This document shows, in pieces, positions 25,100-38,855 of a stretch of 64,000 nucleotides of DNA (the first letter of the stretch is position 1; each line of letters opens with the position of its first letter). This DNA is from Straminergon stramineum (lineage: Eukaryota; Streptophyta; Bryopsida; Hypnales; Calliergonaceae). The stretch is from assembly GCA_963920665.1 (NCBI GenBank), contig OY987263.1:38056547-38120546 (forward strand). The letters run 5' to 3'. The notes under the pieces were generated by a model. It saw nothing but the letters and a program-made list of their open reading frames with translations, had not been told where the DNA came from and did no database searches. A program made the translations under genes and the position numbers.

Positions 25100-26110
25100 C
25101 TCTAAAAGTCCAGCAATTCTTCTCTCTCGCATTTAGTTTCTTCCTTGAAAAGCTCCTAAAGTCCAAAGAATCTTGAGGGAGCTGTCCCATATTTTTTATT
25201 TGGTCTTGACTAGTGAGCATACTCATATAGTAAATCTACCACTTTCCCCCATGGTTGTGTGCATGGGGCTTCCTAAGAAGCAACAAGGAAAATGAAGGCC
25301 AAGGCTCACATACGCGTCTATGCTCTTCAAATTCAACTCACTTGTTTGTTCTTCTTTTGCAATCAATCATAACATTGTTTACCTATGAAGTAAGGATCCC
25401 TTTCGCATCCTTGAAAAAGAGGACCCCTACCTATCAGGAACAAAATCGTTTTATTGATGGCTCCTACACCAACACCCAATCCTTAAATGAACTGATAAGC
25501 CCCTCCCACATACCACCCATATCTAGCAAAGCATAATACCTTCCCAGCATGAGGACAACCATTCAGTTGCCTGGTTAAGTGGTTATTCTGAATGTTCTGA
25601 GTTGCCGACTTTGAATTCGGGAGTCACATTCAAAGCATTGATACGTTACACACCACAGACTGTCTCCGCTCTCATCCCGTGACTTGCGAGTCTCTTTTAT
25701 GTTAAGTTATGTTACACTCCACATTTTTCTCTGTAAGAATTCCACAGTTCTCTTTCTCAAATTTCAAGGTGTTCTTCAACTGGGTATTCACTCATGAGGG
25801 AGGCGGAGGTTGCCCCGGATAAAATATCAATTTCAGGAGGGCTCACGGCTTCCTTAGTTCCTTCACAGATTGACAGGCGCTACTCATTTCACTCATTCCG
25901 AGCTACGACGGAGTATTATTGACGCCCTTTTCCACACCGAACGACAGACAGATAGACAGACAGACAGTGCTCCACTGGCAAAGCCTTTAGCGAACTTACT
26001 TACTGACGAGTCATCCTACTGCTGTAGCAAGCCTTCCGTGAACAAGATAGATGAAAGGAATCTCTCTTCAACTTTACCTTATCGCTGAAGGATGAGACCT
26101 ATCACTAAAG
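25100..26110. other. Intergenic DNA ending in a GC-richer island (about 25541-26110)
   Basis: The island has near-unique, balanced base composition and a (CAGA)n run at about 25942-25970, like the islands at 5930-7046 and 29690-31245. A short frame at 25870-26088 crosses the microsatellite and matches nothing. No gene was recognised. Confidence 0.35.
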
Positions 26111-27346
26111 TAGTGAGCCAAAAAATGATCCCAAGTACTGAATGAATGAATAGGAGCATATTTTGGTTCTTTAGGGAATCTGCCTTTAAAGTCATTCATT
26201 GAACACTTTTTGTTCTCAATGATGTTATAGGGTTTAACTCTGTAATGATGCAGTGGCCTATAAGTGTTTCATGGATGATAGAGAAGTCTTCTATGTAAGA
26301 TAGAAGTGGAGATGTTCATCCTTGGAGTTTTTGTGTGAAATGGGGAGGTCTTACACAATAGTTTGACTTCCAATGAGTGTTTTTGTTTTTTTGTAAGTAA
26401 ATGATTTCCACGTTATTATAAAAGAATGATTTCCAGTCACCAACCAAGCATACACAACATTCCAAGGGTAAAAATCATCTGAGTTGTCAAACCATTGGTA
26501 TCTAACTTACCCACATCAATATTTAGAAATGTATTTAAGGGTATGATTTAACTCCATATAAGATAGAACAATTTAAGATAGTTTGTTGTATATGTTTCAT
26601 CCTTGATGAAAATATAGAACAACATCCTTCATAACCCTTGGGCTTCATCCTAACATGCCAAATTCAAGATACAATTAACACTAGAACTAACACTTAATAA
26701 CAACACTTCAATATCCAACTAGTTATATAAAAAATAGTCACAATACTACTCTCCCACTCCCCCCCCCCCCCCCTTCAATAACATGCTACTCCAACCCATA
26801 CAATTATTCACACAACCTAAAGATCACACAAAATATCCACAATTCCACATCCTAAAATAATCAAAAAATAATTCAACTACTTATGACCCCAATACATACA
26901 ATAGAACACCAAAAACCACCTATTATTTACTTCATTTAAATAATCATTTAAGATAAAATAAAAAGGATAGTAATAAATAGTTTGAATGAGTCTACCCTCT
27001 AATAGGGGTATGTAGTTCATGCGTCACTCATCTTTACCCTATGGTCTTAGTCATGGGAACATGAATGAATAAAATTTTAATGTACACTGATTCTAAAAAG
27101 AAAAGAAAAAAGAATTGAAGTTATTTCTTATTTTCTCTGCAATGTATTGACATCCTTCTCTTTGATTTCTTTTCAAGTGTATTAATTTGTCAATGGTAAT
27201 TCTTTCTTCATTCTTAACTCACTTGTTGACTTTGCACCACCAAAAGCCATTGGAATATCTTACCTATGAGATGAATAGGTGCAATCTTTGTTTTCAACAC
27301 AAAGGTTGTGCAATCACAAGGGAATACATGTAAATAGAGTTGGGGG
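26111..27346. other. AT-rich intergenic DNA with a dispersed repeat and a poly-C tract
   Basis: 26270-26440 is the partner of 8100-8275 (TCTATGTAAGATAGAAGTG, GGGGAGGTC, TTTGACTTCCAATGAGTG). An uninterrupted run of 15 C lies at 26759-26773. No gene was seen. Confidence 0.5.
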
Positions 27347-27908
27347 CAAAAAGATCCATTCCGCATAGAGACACTTCCCCACATAGTCAATACTTCACCA
27401 AATTATACAACTAATTACATATTCTAAAAGCTATGAAAGAGAGACAAAAGGTATTACATTTTGAGGCATATCAAACAAAGAGAAGTAACAATAAAAAGTT
27501 AAAAAATAATAAACTCAAATCATGGTTAGAAGGCTTTGGAAGTTGTTTTAAATCCACCACCAATCACCTACCAATTGAATATTAATTCACTTTCAATCTA
27601 CAAGACACTCTCTCGATTTGAGGCACTTTCACCTTCTAAAGAGCAGTCTAGAGCCAAAACAATTTTGTTGGATGTTGACAAGCATGGCACATCCCTTGAA
27701 AATTACAGGTGCACAATTGTGCTTGAAGGGGGGGGGGGGGGGAGGGGATAAAGGGATGGTAGGGCAATTGCATACATCTCAAATTTTAATACATTTCTTC
27801 CTCCTTTCTCAGCTTTCAGCTTTTTTCCAAACAAGTCATGAATTTTAAATCCTCTGGAGAATTTGACTTTGTGGGAAAGGTCCAAGTGAGGAATGGACTT
27901 TTTTGTCC
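27347..27908. mobile_element. Inverted-repeat element (MITE-like), ~562 bp, copy 2
   Basis: The left end is GGGCAAAAAGATCCATTCC. The reversed right end is GGACAAAAAAGTCCATTCC, followed in both by CCCACA-AGTCAA-type sequence. The interior is the reverse complement of 24523-25099. It contains a run of 15 G at 27728-27742. Confidence 0.75.
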
Positions 27909-29689
27909 ACAAATCTCTATGATATTAAAAAGTTACAAGAGTTCCCAGTTTCCCACAGGCAGTCAGCAAATTGAAACAAAAAGAAGGAAGGTAAGTCGGT
28001 GTCGTACAGTAATTGGTGGTGGTGGAGTCGAGAAGCCAATAATTGAAGCACCAATTGAATGACTGACTGATGGTGGCTATGATCAGGCGACCAGACTTTA
28101 ATTTCACTTTTCTTTTTCATTTTTTCATTTTGATTCCCTTCTTTTGATTCTTTTCAAGGCTACTAATTCTCGCAAATTTTCCTAATCTATTCTTGCTGTT
28201 CATTTATTTTTAGCTATAATTCTACATACATTCTTTAACAAAATATAGCTTAGATTGTATCATTTGAGTCCGTGTAATTGAAGAGAATTTCGTCTAGATA
28301 GTAGTGTACAATAAGCCACTTTTATTTGTTCAATCTCCTCTTAGCGTGCATTATTTGTTTTCCAAGCCTTGTTTTCAATCTTCCTCTTTATGTCTTTTTA
28401 GTTGCATCAACTTCCCAATGCTAATGTCTTCTATAAGCTTGATTTTTTAGTTGAATTTTTCATATCTCAAAAGATTATAATATTTTACCTTAAGTTTTGG
28501 TATTATATGTGGTGAACATCTAGTACACTAATTATAATGAAAATTAGTGTTATGGTACCTATAGTATTATTTACCCTATCACATAGCTCACTCTATATTT
28601 CATTTTGTTGGCAATTAGCATTCATTTTAGATATTGATTTAGTACATGGTGAATCATCTAAGGTCTTAATTTTGTTTTTCAGTTGGGTGGAAATTTACTT
28701 GACAATTAGTGTTCATGACATTTAGTATTGGTGACATTCCCAACGTTGTTGCCATTTAATGATAGAGTTTGTAAATATAGTAGTGTTGCAAACACTACAT
28801 CTCATTACTATTGTAAGATGAAAACACCTAGAAACGTCAAAAGAAACAATTTAACATAGTTGGAGGCACCTTTTTCAAGAATTTTAAATGTAGTATTAGC
28901 AATTGAAAACAATCTTTTTTCAAAAAATAAAAATAAAAATGTGAATAAGATATTTAATTACTAATTACTATCCCATATGAAAGTTTTAAAGTGGAAACTC
29001 CCTAGACCATTGAAACCATCACATAGGTTGGTTATAAAAACAAAACCTCAAAAATCAGCAATCAAACAATCATAGCTAAGTATGGGAACGATTTAATTTG
29101 CATTTTGGGGGACACTTTTAGAAGACCAGAGGCCATTTTTTTTTTTGTTTTTTAGACAAATGGTTATGTAGCCTTTTTTTCAAGAAGGTTCTGCATTTCC
29201 TGGCTCCTTTGTTTTAGGGATTTGAATTGAATGAGGCCAATTATGAGTATGCAATAGTTGTATGTGTTGGCTTTGCATGATGGATAAAATGAGGTTTTGA
29301 AAACATTGTGGCAACAATGTGCATGGCCATGATGACAATTTGGCATTTTTTAACACAATTCCCCCCCCCCCCCCCCCTTTTTTTTCTATAGGCTTGAAGC
29401 TGCCCATTTTTTTTTGAGGCAATTGGGCATTAAATTGCCTGAAAAAAACAACACTGTTGAAGGCTGCTTGTCAGGAATGAGTCCACCGACGTTTTTGGGT
29501 GTTTTCACCTTACTGCTAAATGATGTCAGGAATGAATTTACCGTGGCTAACAACAAATTTGATATAAAACCTTGTTCAAGAATTCTGTTTTCCTCCTTAA
29601 TTTTTCCTCCTGACCTGCTGATCATGATCATAGACTGTAAGATTATTTTAGCACCAAAAGTTAGAGGGAACGGCTGCTCCTGATCCTGA
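27909..29689. other. Intergenic DNA, no gene recognised
   Basis: It holds a run of 17 C at 29361-29377 followed by a T run. Short frames at 29164-29683 overlap on both strands. Nothing matches a known family. Confidence 0.45.
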
Positions 29690-31245
29690 TCATAGACTAT
29701 AAGTCTTTACCTCTAAGGGCATTGGGAACTGCACTTCAGTCTCCATCTCCTTGTCCTCACCTCCCCCACCCCCACCTACGGACAGACACTCAACTTCCTT
29801 TACACCATGACGCAGCCGCTGCAGTTACCGCTGCAGTAGCTAGCTAGCAAGATTCTACAAACAGTATTACCAACCGCACTTCGAGTACCGTGCATCATCA
29901 CAGCAAAATGGAACTATTCTAACTACTACTTTAATAGAGAAGAATTGGCAATTGGCAATTTGGCCCCAAGGCATGGCAGAACACACTGGCACTGCATGAG
30001 CCCCCCCTTGCCATATGCATTATGAGAGCTAACTTCGTATCATACGGAGTACCACTGATTGATTGAACTCAAGGTCAGCCAGCACTTATTGCAGGAGATT
30101 TCTGCCACAGACACTGCAGCAGCGGAAATGGATTACGCTAGCCTGGGAAGAAAGGCAACCAGCTGAATGCAAATGGCAGGAGAGATGAAATTGAGCCGAC
30201 AGGAATTTAAGGGGTGGCCATGCAACGACTTTCAAGGCCATATCTGTACGAATTGAAGCGGAGACGGTGAGCGCCATCGTGCATCTCTCACTTATGCGGT
30301 GAGCTTTGGTAGCCGATCGAGGTTTTGGCGTGGGGGCACTAATCGTCATTGAATCCCGAAATGAGTGACGTTGATCATGAGCGTTGGGCATGATTCATCT
30401 CGCCGGCTCGATAGTTGTAATTCGGCTTTCCCTTTCGTAGACTGAGATAGCGCTGTGCACAGGAAGCTAGTTTGCTAGCAAGCAGGGGGTGTAAGGGTTT
30501 CGGGGTGGTAGTAAGCAGCTAGAAGGCAATTCAGAATCCGCCATCTCCTGATCATCGTCTCACCTTCAAGATCTATCTAGCAAGTCGGTGCCAGCCACCA
30601 TCAATCGACACGGTATGCTTGTTCTAGCTAGAATCGTCCCTCCAATGCCGTTCAGATTTGGGAAGAATGAATTTGCGAAGAGCTTCGAGAAATAGTGAAG
30701 AGTGGTGACGAGGTTTAACGATTTTTTAGCGAGCCAGCTTGTTTCTGCTTTGCTTTCACGCCATTCCATCGCAAGCACCCGTTTCTCTGGGATTTTCTGA
30801 GCAGCTGTTGCAGAATTTTCGAGCTCTGTCAATGTGCCAAGGTGACCGAGCCTAGTTAACTTCAGCGAGTCCACAGATTTCTGCTGTTTGATGTTTCTCC
30901 GGGTGCACTAGCTAGTACTGAAGGCTGAATTAAATTGCAATAGTTTGTGTAGTAGTTTTGCAATATATGACCGTCTTTTATCTCGTAATAATTTTGCAAT
31001 GGTTTAGTCCAACAGTATGCAATGTATTTGCAACTAGTTGAGAGTGCAACAGTTTCTGCATAGACATGCAGTGGTTCCGTGCCCAAGACTTTTGGCACCA
31101 AGTTTGCAGCTCTTTCGCAATTAATGGTCCGCAATAGACCCTACGTTTTAAACGAAGTACGAAACCGCTACAAAACTAATTGCTGATGTGTTGCAACTGC
31201 TACTTCCTGTTACAGTAGTGTGGTGATCCCCGAGCGAGCGCGGCG
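29690..31245. promoter_or_regulatory. GC-richer upstream region of the NAT gene
   Basis: Composition resembles genic DNA and the interval runs into the NAT start codon, so it probably includes the promoter and 5'UTR. CTGCAGTTACCGCTGCAG and TAGCTAGCTAGC palindromes lie near 29818-29850. No TATA box can be assigned with confidence. Open frames here (for example 30566-30874, minus) match nothing. Confidence 0.35.
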
Positions 31246-34200
31246 ATGGCTTCGGTGTCTCCGCCATCTCGAGTCTCCCAACCCGACCCTGAGTCCCCTT
31301 CGCTGGGGAAGCGTCCCACCATCGCCACCACGGGGCCCGGGTCGTGGGCGCGGCGCACGGGCTTCCGCGGCATGGACAGCGGCAGCGACCTCGAACTCAA
31401 CTTGCCCTCGTCCGACGTCGGCAGTGCTCGTCCCCCAACTGACTCGAAGCCAAATGCTCCAGGGCCATTCAATCCTGGGACGACGACGGAATCTGATGCG
31501 CCGCTGCGGATTGCGCCATTGCGGGTGTTTAAGGATCACGACGACTCCATGGTGATGTCGGATGCAGGGGAGGAGCATGAGCTTGGGTTGTCGAAGCACG
31601 ACCACATGAAGTATGAGCTTCGGGAGAATCCTGGACTTGGTAAGTTAATGAAGCATCTGCCCTTGGCTTGGATTAATTGCTTCAGTCTGTGTCTATGTCT
31701 TGATCGAAAATCAGGATCTTTGGGGCTGAATCAATCTACTTTGTTGGGAATTTGACCAAAAGAAAATCGAAATGGAGGGACTGACGAAAGGAAGTGATAA
31801 GTTTCGAAGTTTTTTAGTTTGGAATGGCAAGTTGTTTTGGCGAGAATCTTGATAGAAATCTCAAAAAAGCATCCTATTCAAGTGTCTGATCGAACCGTCT
31901 AAATATTCACTTTTAAAGTTTTCCAGTTGACAATATACTAGGAATCTTCTTGTCTCCATAACGGTAAAATTAGAATGTTAAAAGTCAAGTTTTTTCGGCA
32001 TGGTCTTGATGGAAATCTGAAAACAAGCTTCCTAATCAAGTGTCTGATGAGCCGAAGTGTTAAGTTTTAACGTACTGCACCATCAATCTTCTGTATCACA
32101 GGGAGATTCTCCTCGTTATCCTTATGGAAACATCAGAAGTGTCCCGGGTGATTATTGGCGATGAGAACTGGGGGATTCGGGTGAATTTTTTAAGGGCAAA
32201 CAGGGAAAATCCAGTTACCCAAACAAAATTTCTAAATCATTCAAATCCTAGAGAAACTGAAGTCTCTTAAGTTTCAGGTACATCAGGATGTCCTTGCATG
32301 ATCACAAGTGAAGGATCAGTGCCACGTCTTCTAGGATGCACCATGAAATGGCAATCTCATCTCACAAGCATAATACAAACTTCGTCATATTTATCAAATG
32401 GCGTAATTCAAAGCTCTCACTCATATTCAAGTCGGAAATAAGCTTTAAAAACAAGGACTAAATAAATCTGAGGTTACAGATGGGCGTCTAAAACGTGCCA
32501 GTTTTCTTTGAGTTTCACAATTTCAATGAACTCGTGACTTGATACTGTGCTCGTGAGGTAGTCTTCTTGAAAACGAGATTTTTTTGGAGCGTGTGTGCAG
32601 TTCCAGTGATTCTCTACGCCATTCAACATTACCTTTCCATTGCTGGGTCGCTCATTCTGATTCCTCTCATTTTGGTACCTGCAATGGGTGGCACCCCTGT
32701 GAGTAATCCCATCTACCCACATACCTGGGGAGTACCGTTATTTGTAACATGCCGTGGGTGTTGCTCCGTGTACTATGCCGTAGTCCTTATTTACTCTAGG
32801 TGAACATTTGAGCTGCAATACGGACACATACTCTGGAAAATATTGTGCTTGAGTTCTCCATTGATTTGTTTCCTTGAAAATTTGTTACATGAGATAGGAG
32901 CCCACACAAAGATGTGAGAATTAAATTGGAAAACAAAGAAAATAAGGACTAGGGTATACCGTACTAAATTACGCTGAGGTCCGCTTTGTACAAAATTAAT
33001 TCAAATTGATAATGGATGACAGTGTTATTTGATCCTAATATGTGGCACCTCGAATACTAATTACTTCGTCACCCTGGAGTTCGAAAACTGAACGTAACTT
33101 ATGGTTGTCGTTTGAAGAGGAACATTCTGGGAGTGACTTTTGTTGTGAATTGTTTGGCAGGAGGACACCGCCAAAGTTGTGTCTAGCATGCTAATGGTGT
33201 CAGGACTGTCCACTCTCCTCCATACGTCCTTTGGATCCAGGTTGCCACTGATTCAGGGAGCATCATTCGTCTACCTCGCCCCAGCACTTGCCATCACCTT
33301 CTCCTCTGACTACGTAAACCTTCCAAAAGCCGATGTAAGTCCCCAAGTAAAATTTGGCAAGCTGCCGGCATTTGAGATTCGTGTTCGCCGGCGATGCGGT
33401 TCACTTCTTGATGAGAATGAGTAATTATCCCTTTTGTCTGCCATTTGAAGTCAATAGTCGATCATATTCATCAAAATGGCGGATTGCCAAAATTATATGA
33501 CATCGAAGTGCTCAACCAAAACTTTGAACACGAACTAACTTAGTAGTTTCAAGTGCCTGAAGCTTTACAAACTTGAGTGTTAAGATGGGCTTTGAGATGG
33601 CCAATGAGAGACCTGAGCTCTAAAATCTAGGGTTGGGATAGACATTAGGGTCATCTGGGCAACTCAAAACTGCGCCTGTTCCTCAAAATTCAGTTTTCAC
33701 AATGCCTAGCAATTTCACATCAAAACATCATTTGAACTAATCGAACTACTCGGGGACTTTTTCTCCGTATAATTCACTTGGGTTCGCACTTCTCAAGGCG
33801 AAATTTGTATTCATCTCAAATTACATGTCTGCTTCAAATGAGGGAAGGTTGGAAAAAAATTATATATATAAGCAGCAACTAAGCGTTCTGGTGACAACTG
33901 TGCTGACAGAGATTCAAGACAACGATGAGGGAATTACAAGGTGCCATTATCATTGGGTCTGCGTTCCAAACATTTTTGGGATACAGCGGAGCCATGTCAC
34001 TTCTTCTGAGGTACTTTAAACAGTAATTCGCGCATCAATTCCATGTTCAGTTCTATTTTTCCTTGTACGAAATTGAAAGATTGAAGTCGTATTGCAAGTG
34101 ACAAGCAGTCACGGATTATACAAATAGGGCAGTGAGTGGATACTTACCCCGTCAGAAACCATCCGCCTGTTAACAGTAACAGGCACTGACACCTAAACCC

Positions 34201-37200
34201 AGGGCAAGCCAAAATACTAAGTCCAATATTGAAGGTAATTGCCATGTCATACCTCATTATAATGGAAAAGCAGGAAAGTTTGAGCTCTCAAAATACTCAC
34301 ACAAGAAGTAAGAAACTGTTGATACTCCACTGTAGGAATGCAATCAATTGAATGCGATTGTGTCCGTAGTTTAGGCCCGTTGATAGAACTCTAACATTAT
34401 CAGTCTTAACTTAACTTGCCTCTTTATTTCCAATCAAAACTTCCTATAGTGATGAAACTTGCGCGTGCATTGAGATTATGAGGGTTATTTCCCATTCTTA
34501 TCCTCTTCCTCCCAACAAGCCCTTACGTGGATAATGTTGTATAGCCATTTGTTTGATAACCTTCTCAAGACTTCCAACTCTCAAAAGGTTATGTAAGCTA
34601 ATACATAACCAACTTGCCGCTCCCGACGACTTGACTGACTATTTAGTACATTTACTTATATTTGGGTGCGCTGTGATTCTGAAAGGCATTGTTCTGAATT
34701 GATTTCCTAAGTGCAGGGTAATAAATCCAGTAGTGGTAGCGCCAACAACAGCTGTTGTAGGACTAGCCTTTTATACCTATGGATTTCCAATAGTTGGCAG
34801 GTGCATGGAGATTGGTATCCCGCAGCTTGTGTTACTGATACTCTTTGCTCTGGTGAGTCGGTGAGCCGTATAACCTTTGTCACCATTCTCTTGACTGTTC
34901 ATTGCAACCAACTTATTAAATTCTTGCAACGCCGCAGAGGACTCAAAGTTTTCAATGGATGACTTTCAAACTCCCTGTAGAAATGAAGAATGCACCTATT
35001 CATTCAATAATTGGATCATTTTTGGCAAAGTATCTTGGTGATAGGTCTCATTCTATCAAGGTGAAAGAGGCCCAAATGAATTGGGCCTTATATTATTTTC
35101 TAAGTAGTTCTCAGTAGGGCATTTGGCGGAATCTCTTGAGTAGAAGTTTATTTAATTTTTGACTAACATATGTAAAGTTCTTCAGTGATTCTGGTGAAAT
35201 AAAATTTAGCTCTAGCTGAATTATACTCCCTCCGCTTGGAAATAGTGTATCCATTCTCAGTGCAATCAACACTAAGAACGGATACACTATTTCCAAACAG
35301 AGGGAGTATTATTCACAATAGGATCAATAGGATCGGACATTTGAAAACTATGAAATTATTCACTCAGTTGGTCCTCGAGAAGTTAATAATACGGCAGCTG
35401 TTTTGGAGTCTTGAAACTACCGTTGAGTACCATCTAGACAGATGTTGGAGTCTTTGAATATGAAATAGGTTTGTAACCCAAGTACCCTGTTGTGTGTGCA
35501 GTACCTTCGCAAAATCACAGTTTTGGGCCATCGGATTTTCCAAGTCTATAATGTAAGTGAATATCTGTATACCCTGATTCTAGTGCATAGGACAGCTCGT
35601 TTGATAAGATAGAAACGCTTTTCATACCAAGCACTTCTGGGCATTGAGGTTTCATCAAAACTGAAGAGCACAGAACTCATTTCTTGTTTCTGTGAGGAAT
35701 TTCATAGTTATTTGCCCCCGGCCGCAGACTTGTAGTATCTTGTACGCCCTGGCAGTTGCTCAACCCCAGCAGAACTTTGAATTTGCATGATGCCAGATGT
35801 AGCTCATGAAACATTAAATTTCGTCGTCTGAGTGCAATCTAGAGTGTCAAAATTGTGACATATCAGTAGGATTGGTGTAGGTTTTTATTTTCCATTCACC
35901 CACCTGGAAAAGTGCCAATGTAACAAAGTTTCTCGCAATGTAACAAAACCGGCATTGTGACAAAGACTCTTTGCTAGCACGAACTCGGAGTCTTGATCGG
36001 AGTTTGGAGTTCCCGAGTGTATCGATCACACAGAAGTTCACTAACTCACTCGGGAACTGAATCCACCAACTTAGGGACCAAGTTTGTAAAGATTTTCTCT
36101 GGGGTACATTCATGCCAAGAGGTCTTATCTTAATCCTTGCGAGGGATAAAATATTAACCTTGACTACGACGGAGGCTTGAGATTGAAGACATTGAAGACA
36201 GATGTAGTGAAGTTCTACTGATCCCTTAATCTGAATGGGTCATTTGATTTATTCTTCTCAAAATTGAGATATTCCCCAACCTTGCAGGTACCGCTGGCGC
36301 TAGCATTGACGTGGGCTTTTGCCTTTCTGCTAACGAAGTCCAACGTGTACACCTACGCGGGATGCAGCTTAAGCCAACAAGGGAATGCAAACCTGACTCC
36401 GGCATGTCAACAGCACTTGTCCACTATGCTCAGCTGCCGAACGGACGTTTCCAATGCCTTCTCGGAATCAGCGTGGTTCCGGTTCCCGTATCCATTCCAA
36501 TGGGGGGTTCCAACATTCCGTTGGCAAACCGGGGTGGTGATGGTGGTCGCAACAGTCATTGCTTCTGTGGACTCGGTCAGTCCCTCCTTGTCCCTCCCTT
36601 GTCCAAGATGTAACGTTGTTGTCATTGGCTTCGTGTACACCATGAATCAGCACTTGAAACGTGTCGTTAGAATGTCAATTTTGATGCTAATGGTAAAGAT
36701 CGCCAAGTTTGTTAAATTGTCTTGATTCCGATTCCAAAATTGTGGCATACATGATCTACACAAAGATCTTAATCTAGGGTCAAGTATATCTGAGTACTCA
36801 AGTATAGCTTTACGTTCCAGGTCACGCGTCTTGAAAGTGACTTAGTAGGATGCCACCAATTTTATGAAATTGACGTTATTAGTGTCCTCAATAGGATTGC
36901 ATTAAGGAATGAGCATTCAGTATCTCTGATTATTGCAATTACTCTAAAATTATAAGGAACGTGGATAGGAAGTATGAGTGTTTCTTTTCAAGTGGAAAAG
37001 AACGGCCAGTTGAAGTGAAAATATTGATCATTTTGGTTTAAACATAAAGAGATTTCCAAAATTCATTTGAGTAGAGCACCAATAAATTTCTTGTAGTGTC
37101 ACCAAGCACATTAACATGTTTGAAAAGAATGTTATGAACACAAGAAATAGTGGACTAGCAGAACGACATAGTTTATTCAATGACTTTTCCTAATGACTTT

Positions 37201-38855
37201 CTCTACTACTGATAGTTTTTTGTGCCTTCCTTTACTATTCAAGGTCTATTTTATTTTTAGGTGTTGATATTTAGAGAGCGTTGGTAACGAGTGCTCATAC
37301 TTCATCTGGCAAAGCTTGTTCCATTGAAGAAATGACGAGGTCAAACAAAGAGATTCACTGGTTTTTCCCTCTGAAGCAAACCATAAAGAATGTAGCACAG
37401 AACATATGTTTTTATCACACGCCGTACTTCACACATATCTTTTTGACGGCATGTTCTTCACAGCCAGTCCCCTGTTAGTAAATTAGGGTGAGGTGATGAT
37501 TTGTGCAGGTGGGTGCATACCATGCAGCCTCTCTTTTGGTGGCGTCAAGAGCACCTACTCCTGGAGTTGTGAGTCGGAGCATAGGATTGGAGGGGTTGAC
37601 GAGCATGTTAGCAGGCTTTTGGGGTACTGGTTCCGGGGCCAGCACGTTGTCAGAGAATGTGCACACCATTGCCGCGACCAAGATGGGAAGTCGCCGAGCA
37701 GTGGAATTTGGTGCTTGCATCCTCATTCTTCTGTCACTTGTTGGTAAGTTGGTTTTTTTTATCTTGGGTCGAGTTATAATTTAAGTTTGTAAACTACAAG
37801 ATTTTTCATGGTGGATAAAGAGTCACAAATACCAGCACCCCGGGGCAGGGCAGTCTGGCTGGTGCAAGTCACAGACTAACTAGATATGTTGAAAGGACTA
37901 AATAAGAGCGTATCGGTAAGTAAAAATTTCAGATTGGGGACAAGTGCTGCCCACAAGACACCATCCGTGAAACGTAATAAACCACTAGACACTACATTCT
38001 CTTCGTCGGTACAAAATACTCGTGGTGTCTACTGTTTAGCTAAGCAGGTCTCAATTACACCATTGATAAAAGTCTTCGATCTCAAACACAATGTGCAGGT
38101 AAAATCTCTGGGTTTATAGCATCAATCCCGCAGGTGATCGTGGCAGCACTTCTGGTGTTTATGTGGACTATGCTGGCAGCCATGGGATTATCCAACTTGC
38201 GATACAGCGAGACAGGGAGCTCTCGGAATGTGTTGATAGTGGGCTTGTCCCTGTTTCTCTCACTTTCGGTGCCATCCTACTTCCAGCAGTATGATAGCAA
38301 TTCGAACTCCACGGTGCCGAGCTATTTCCAACCTTACAACGTTGCTGCTCATGGACCCTTCCATACGAGTTCCAAGAATGTAAGCTTCTTGCAAAGATTC
38401 ATGTGTCGGATTAGTTTGATGGAAATCTCGCCGACATGAGTAGTGTTAGTACCAAGTTTCATTCCTAAGCCTCTCGCCAACAACATTCGTAATGCCAAGT
38501 GCAAACGTATCTGAAACCATTCATTTCATTCTTTGGTGCAACATCGTTAATTTGCAAGGAGGGGCTTTGGTGTTGATGATTTGATGTAAAAGTGTTTTGA
38601 TGAGCAAAGTGGTTGGTTGTTGTGGTATAACAGGCCAATTTTGCGTTGAACACCATCTTCTCCCTTCACATGGTGATTGCATTTCTAGTGGCATTTGTGC
38701 TCGATAACACAGTGCCTGGCACCCAGCAAGAACGTGGTTTGTATCTTTGGAGCACCGGAAGAACGGCTCGAAATGAACCGGCGGTGGTGAAAGATTATGG
38801 ATTGCCATTTGGATTGAGTAGATTCTTTCAGTGGGTCGGATGGGTGGGCTTGTAA
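31246..38855 (+). CDS. Nucleobase-ascorbate transporter, NAT11/NAT12 type, ten coding exons
   Basis: This is a polytopic membrane protein of the NAT/NCS2 family (purine, xanthine/uric acid or ascorbate transporters; about 12-14 membrane segments). Coding exons are 31246-31639, 32601-32698, 33161-33334, 33910-34010, 34717-34852, 35502-35552, 36288-36575, 37509-37743, 38099-38379 and 38634-38855. They total 1980 bases (659 residues plus stop), all with GT-AG introns and consistent phase. Residues 1-131 form a long hydrophilic, Pro/Ser-rich N-terminus, as in Arabidopsis NAT11/NAT12. The IQHYLS motif (Q140-H141) opens the membrane domain. The family signature lies at 463-472, ENVHTIAATK, with His where most NATs have Gly; as I recall, NAT12 has the same. 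KISGFIASIPQ is encoded at the very start of exon 9 and is easily missed. The C-terminus is WVGWVGL. The ATG sits in a gcggcgATGG context. Family assignment is firm; substrate cannot be told from sequence. Confidence 0.94.
35226..35306. mobile_element. Stowaway-type MITE in NAT intron 5
   Basis: An 81-base near-perfect foldback starts CTCCCTCCG and ends AGAGGGAG, flanked by TA on both sides (35224-35225 and 35307-35308). The inner arms pair GAAATAGTGTATCC with GGATACACTATTTC. The CTCCCTCCG terminus and TA target duplication are the hallmarks of Stowaway (Tc1/mariner-related) elements. It lies well away from the splice sites of this 649-base intron. Confidence 0.9.

Noticed and set aside
25562..25640. 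tRNA-like stretch (GGTTAAGTGGTTA and TTTGAATTCGGGAG spaced like A and B boxes)
   Set aside because: The stems do not pair into a cloverleaf and the B box departs from GGTTCGAATCC; probably chance.
27536..27912. Frames ending in poly-Gly or poly-Pro
   Set aside because: They read through the 15-G run inside a MITE-like element.
31200..31605. Arg/Pro-rich minus-strand frames
   Set aside because: They are shadows of NAT exon 1.
35111..35457. Open frames on both strands with similar peptides
   Set aside because: They arise from the palindromic Stowaway element and lie in a NAT intron.
36264..36653. Alternative frames over NAT exon 7
   Set aside because: Only the GTA CCG frame gives conserved NAT sequence; the others are shadows.
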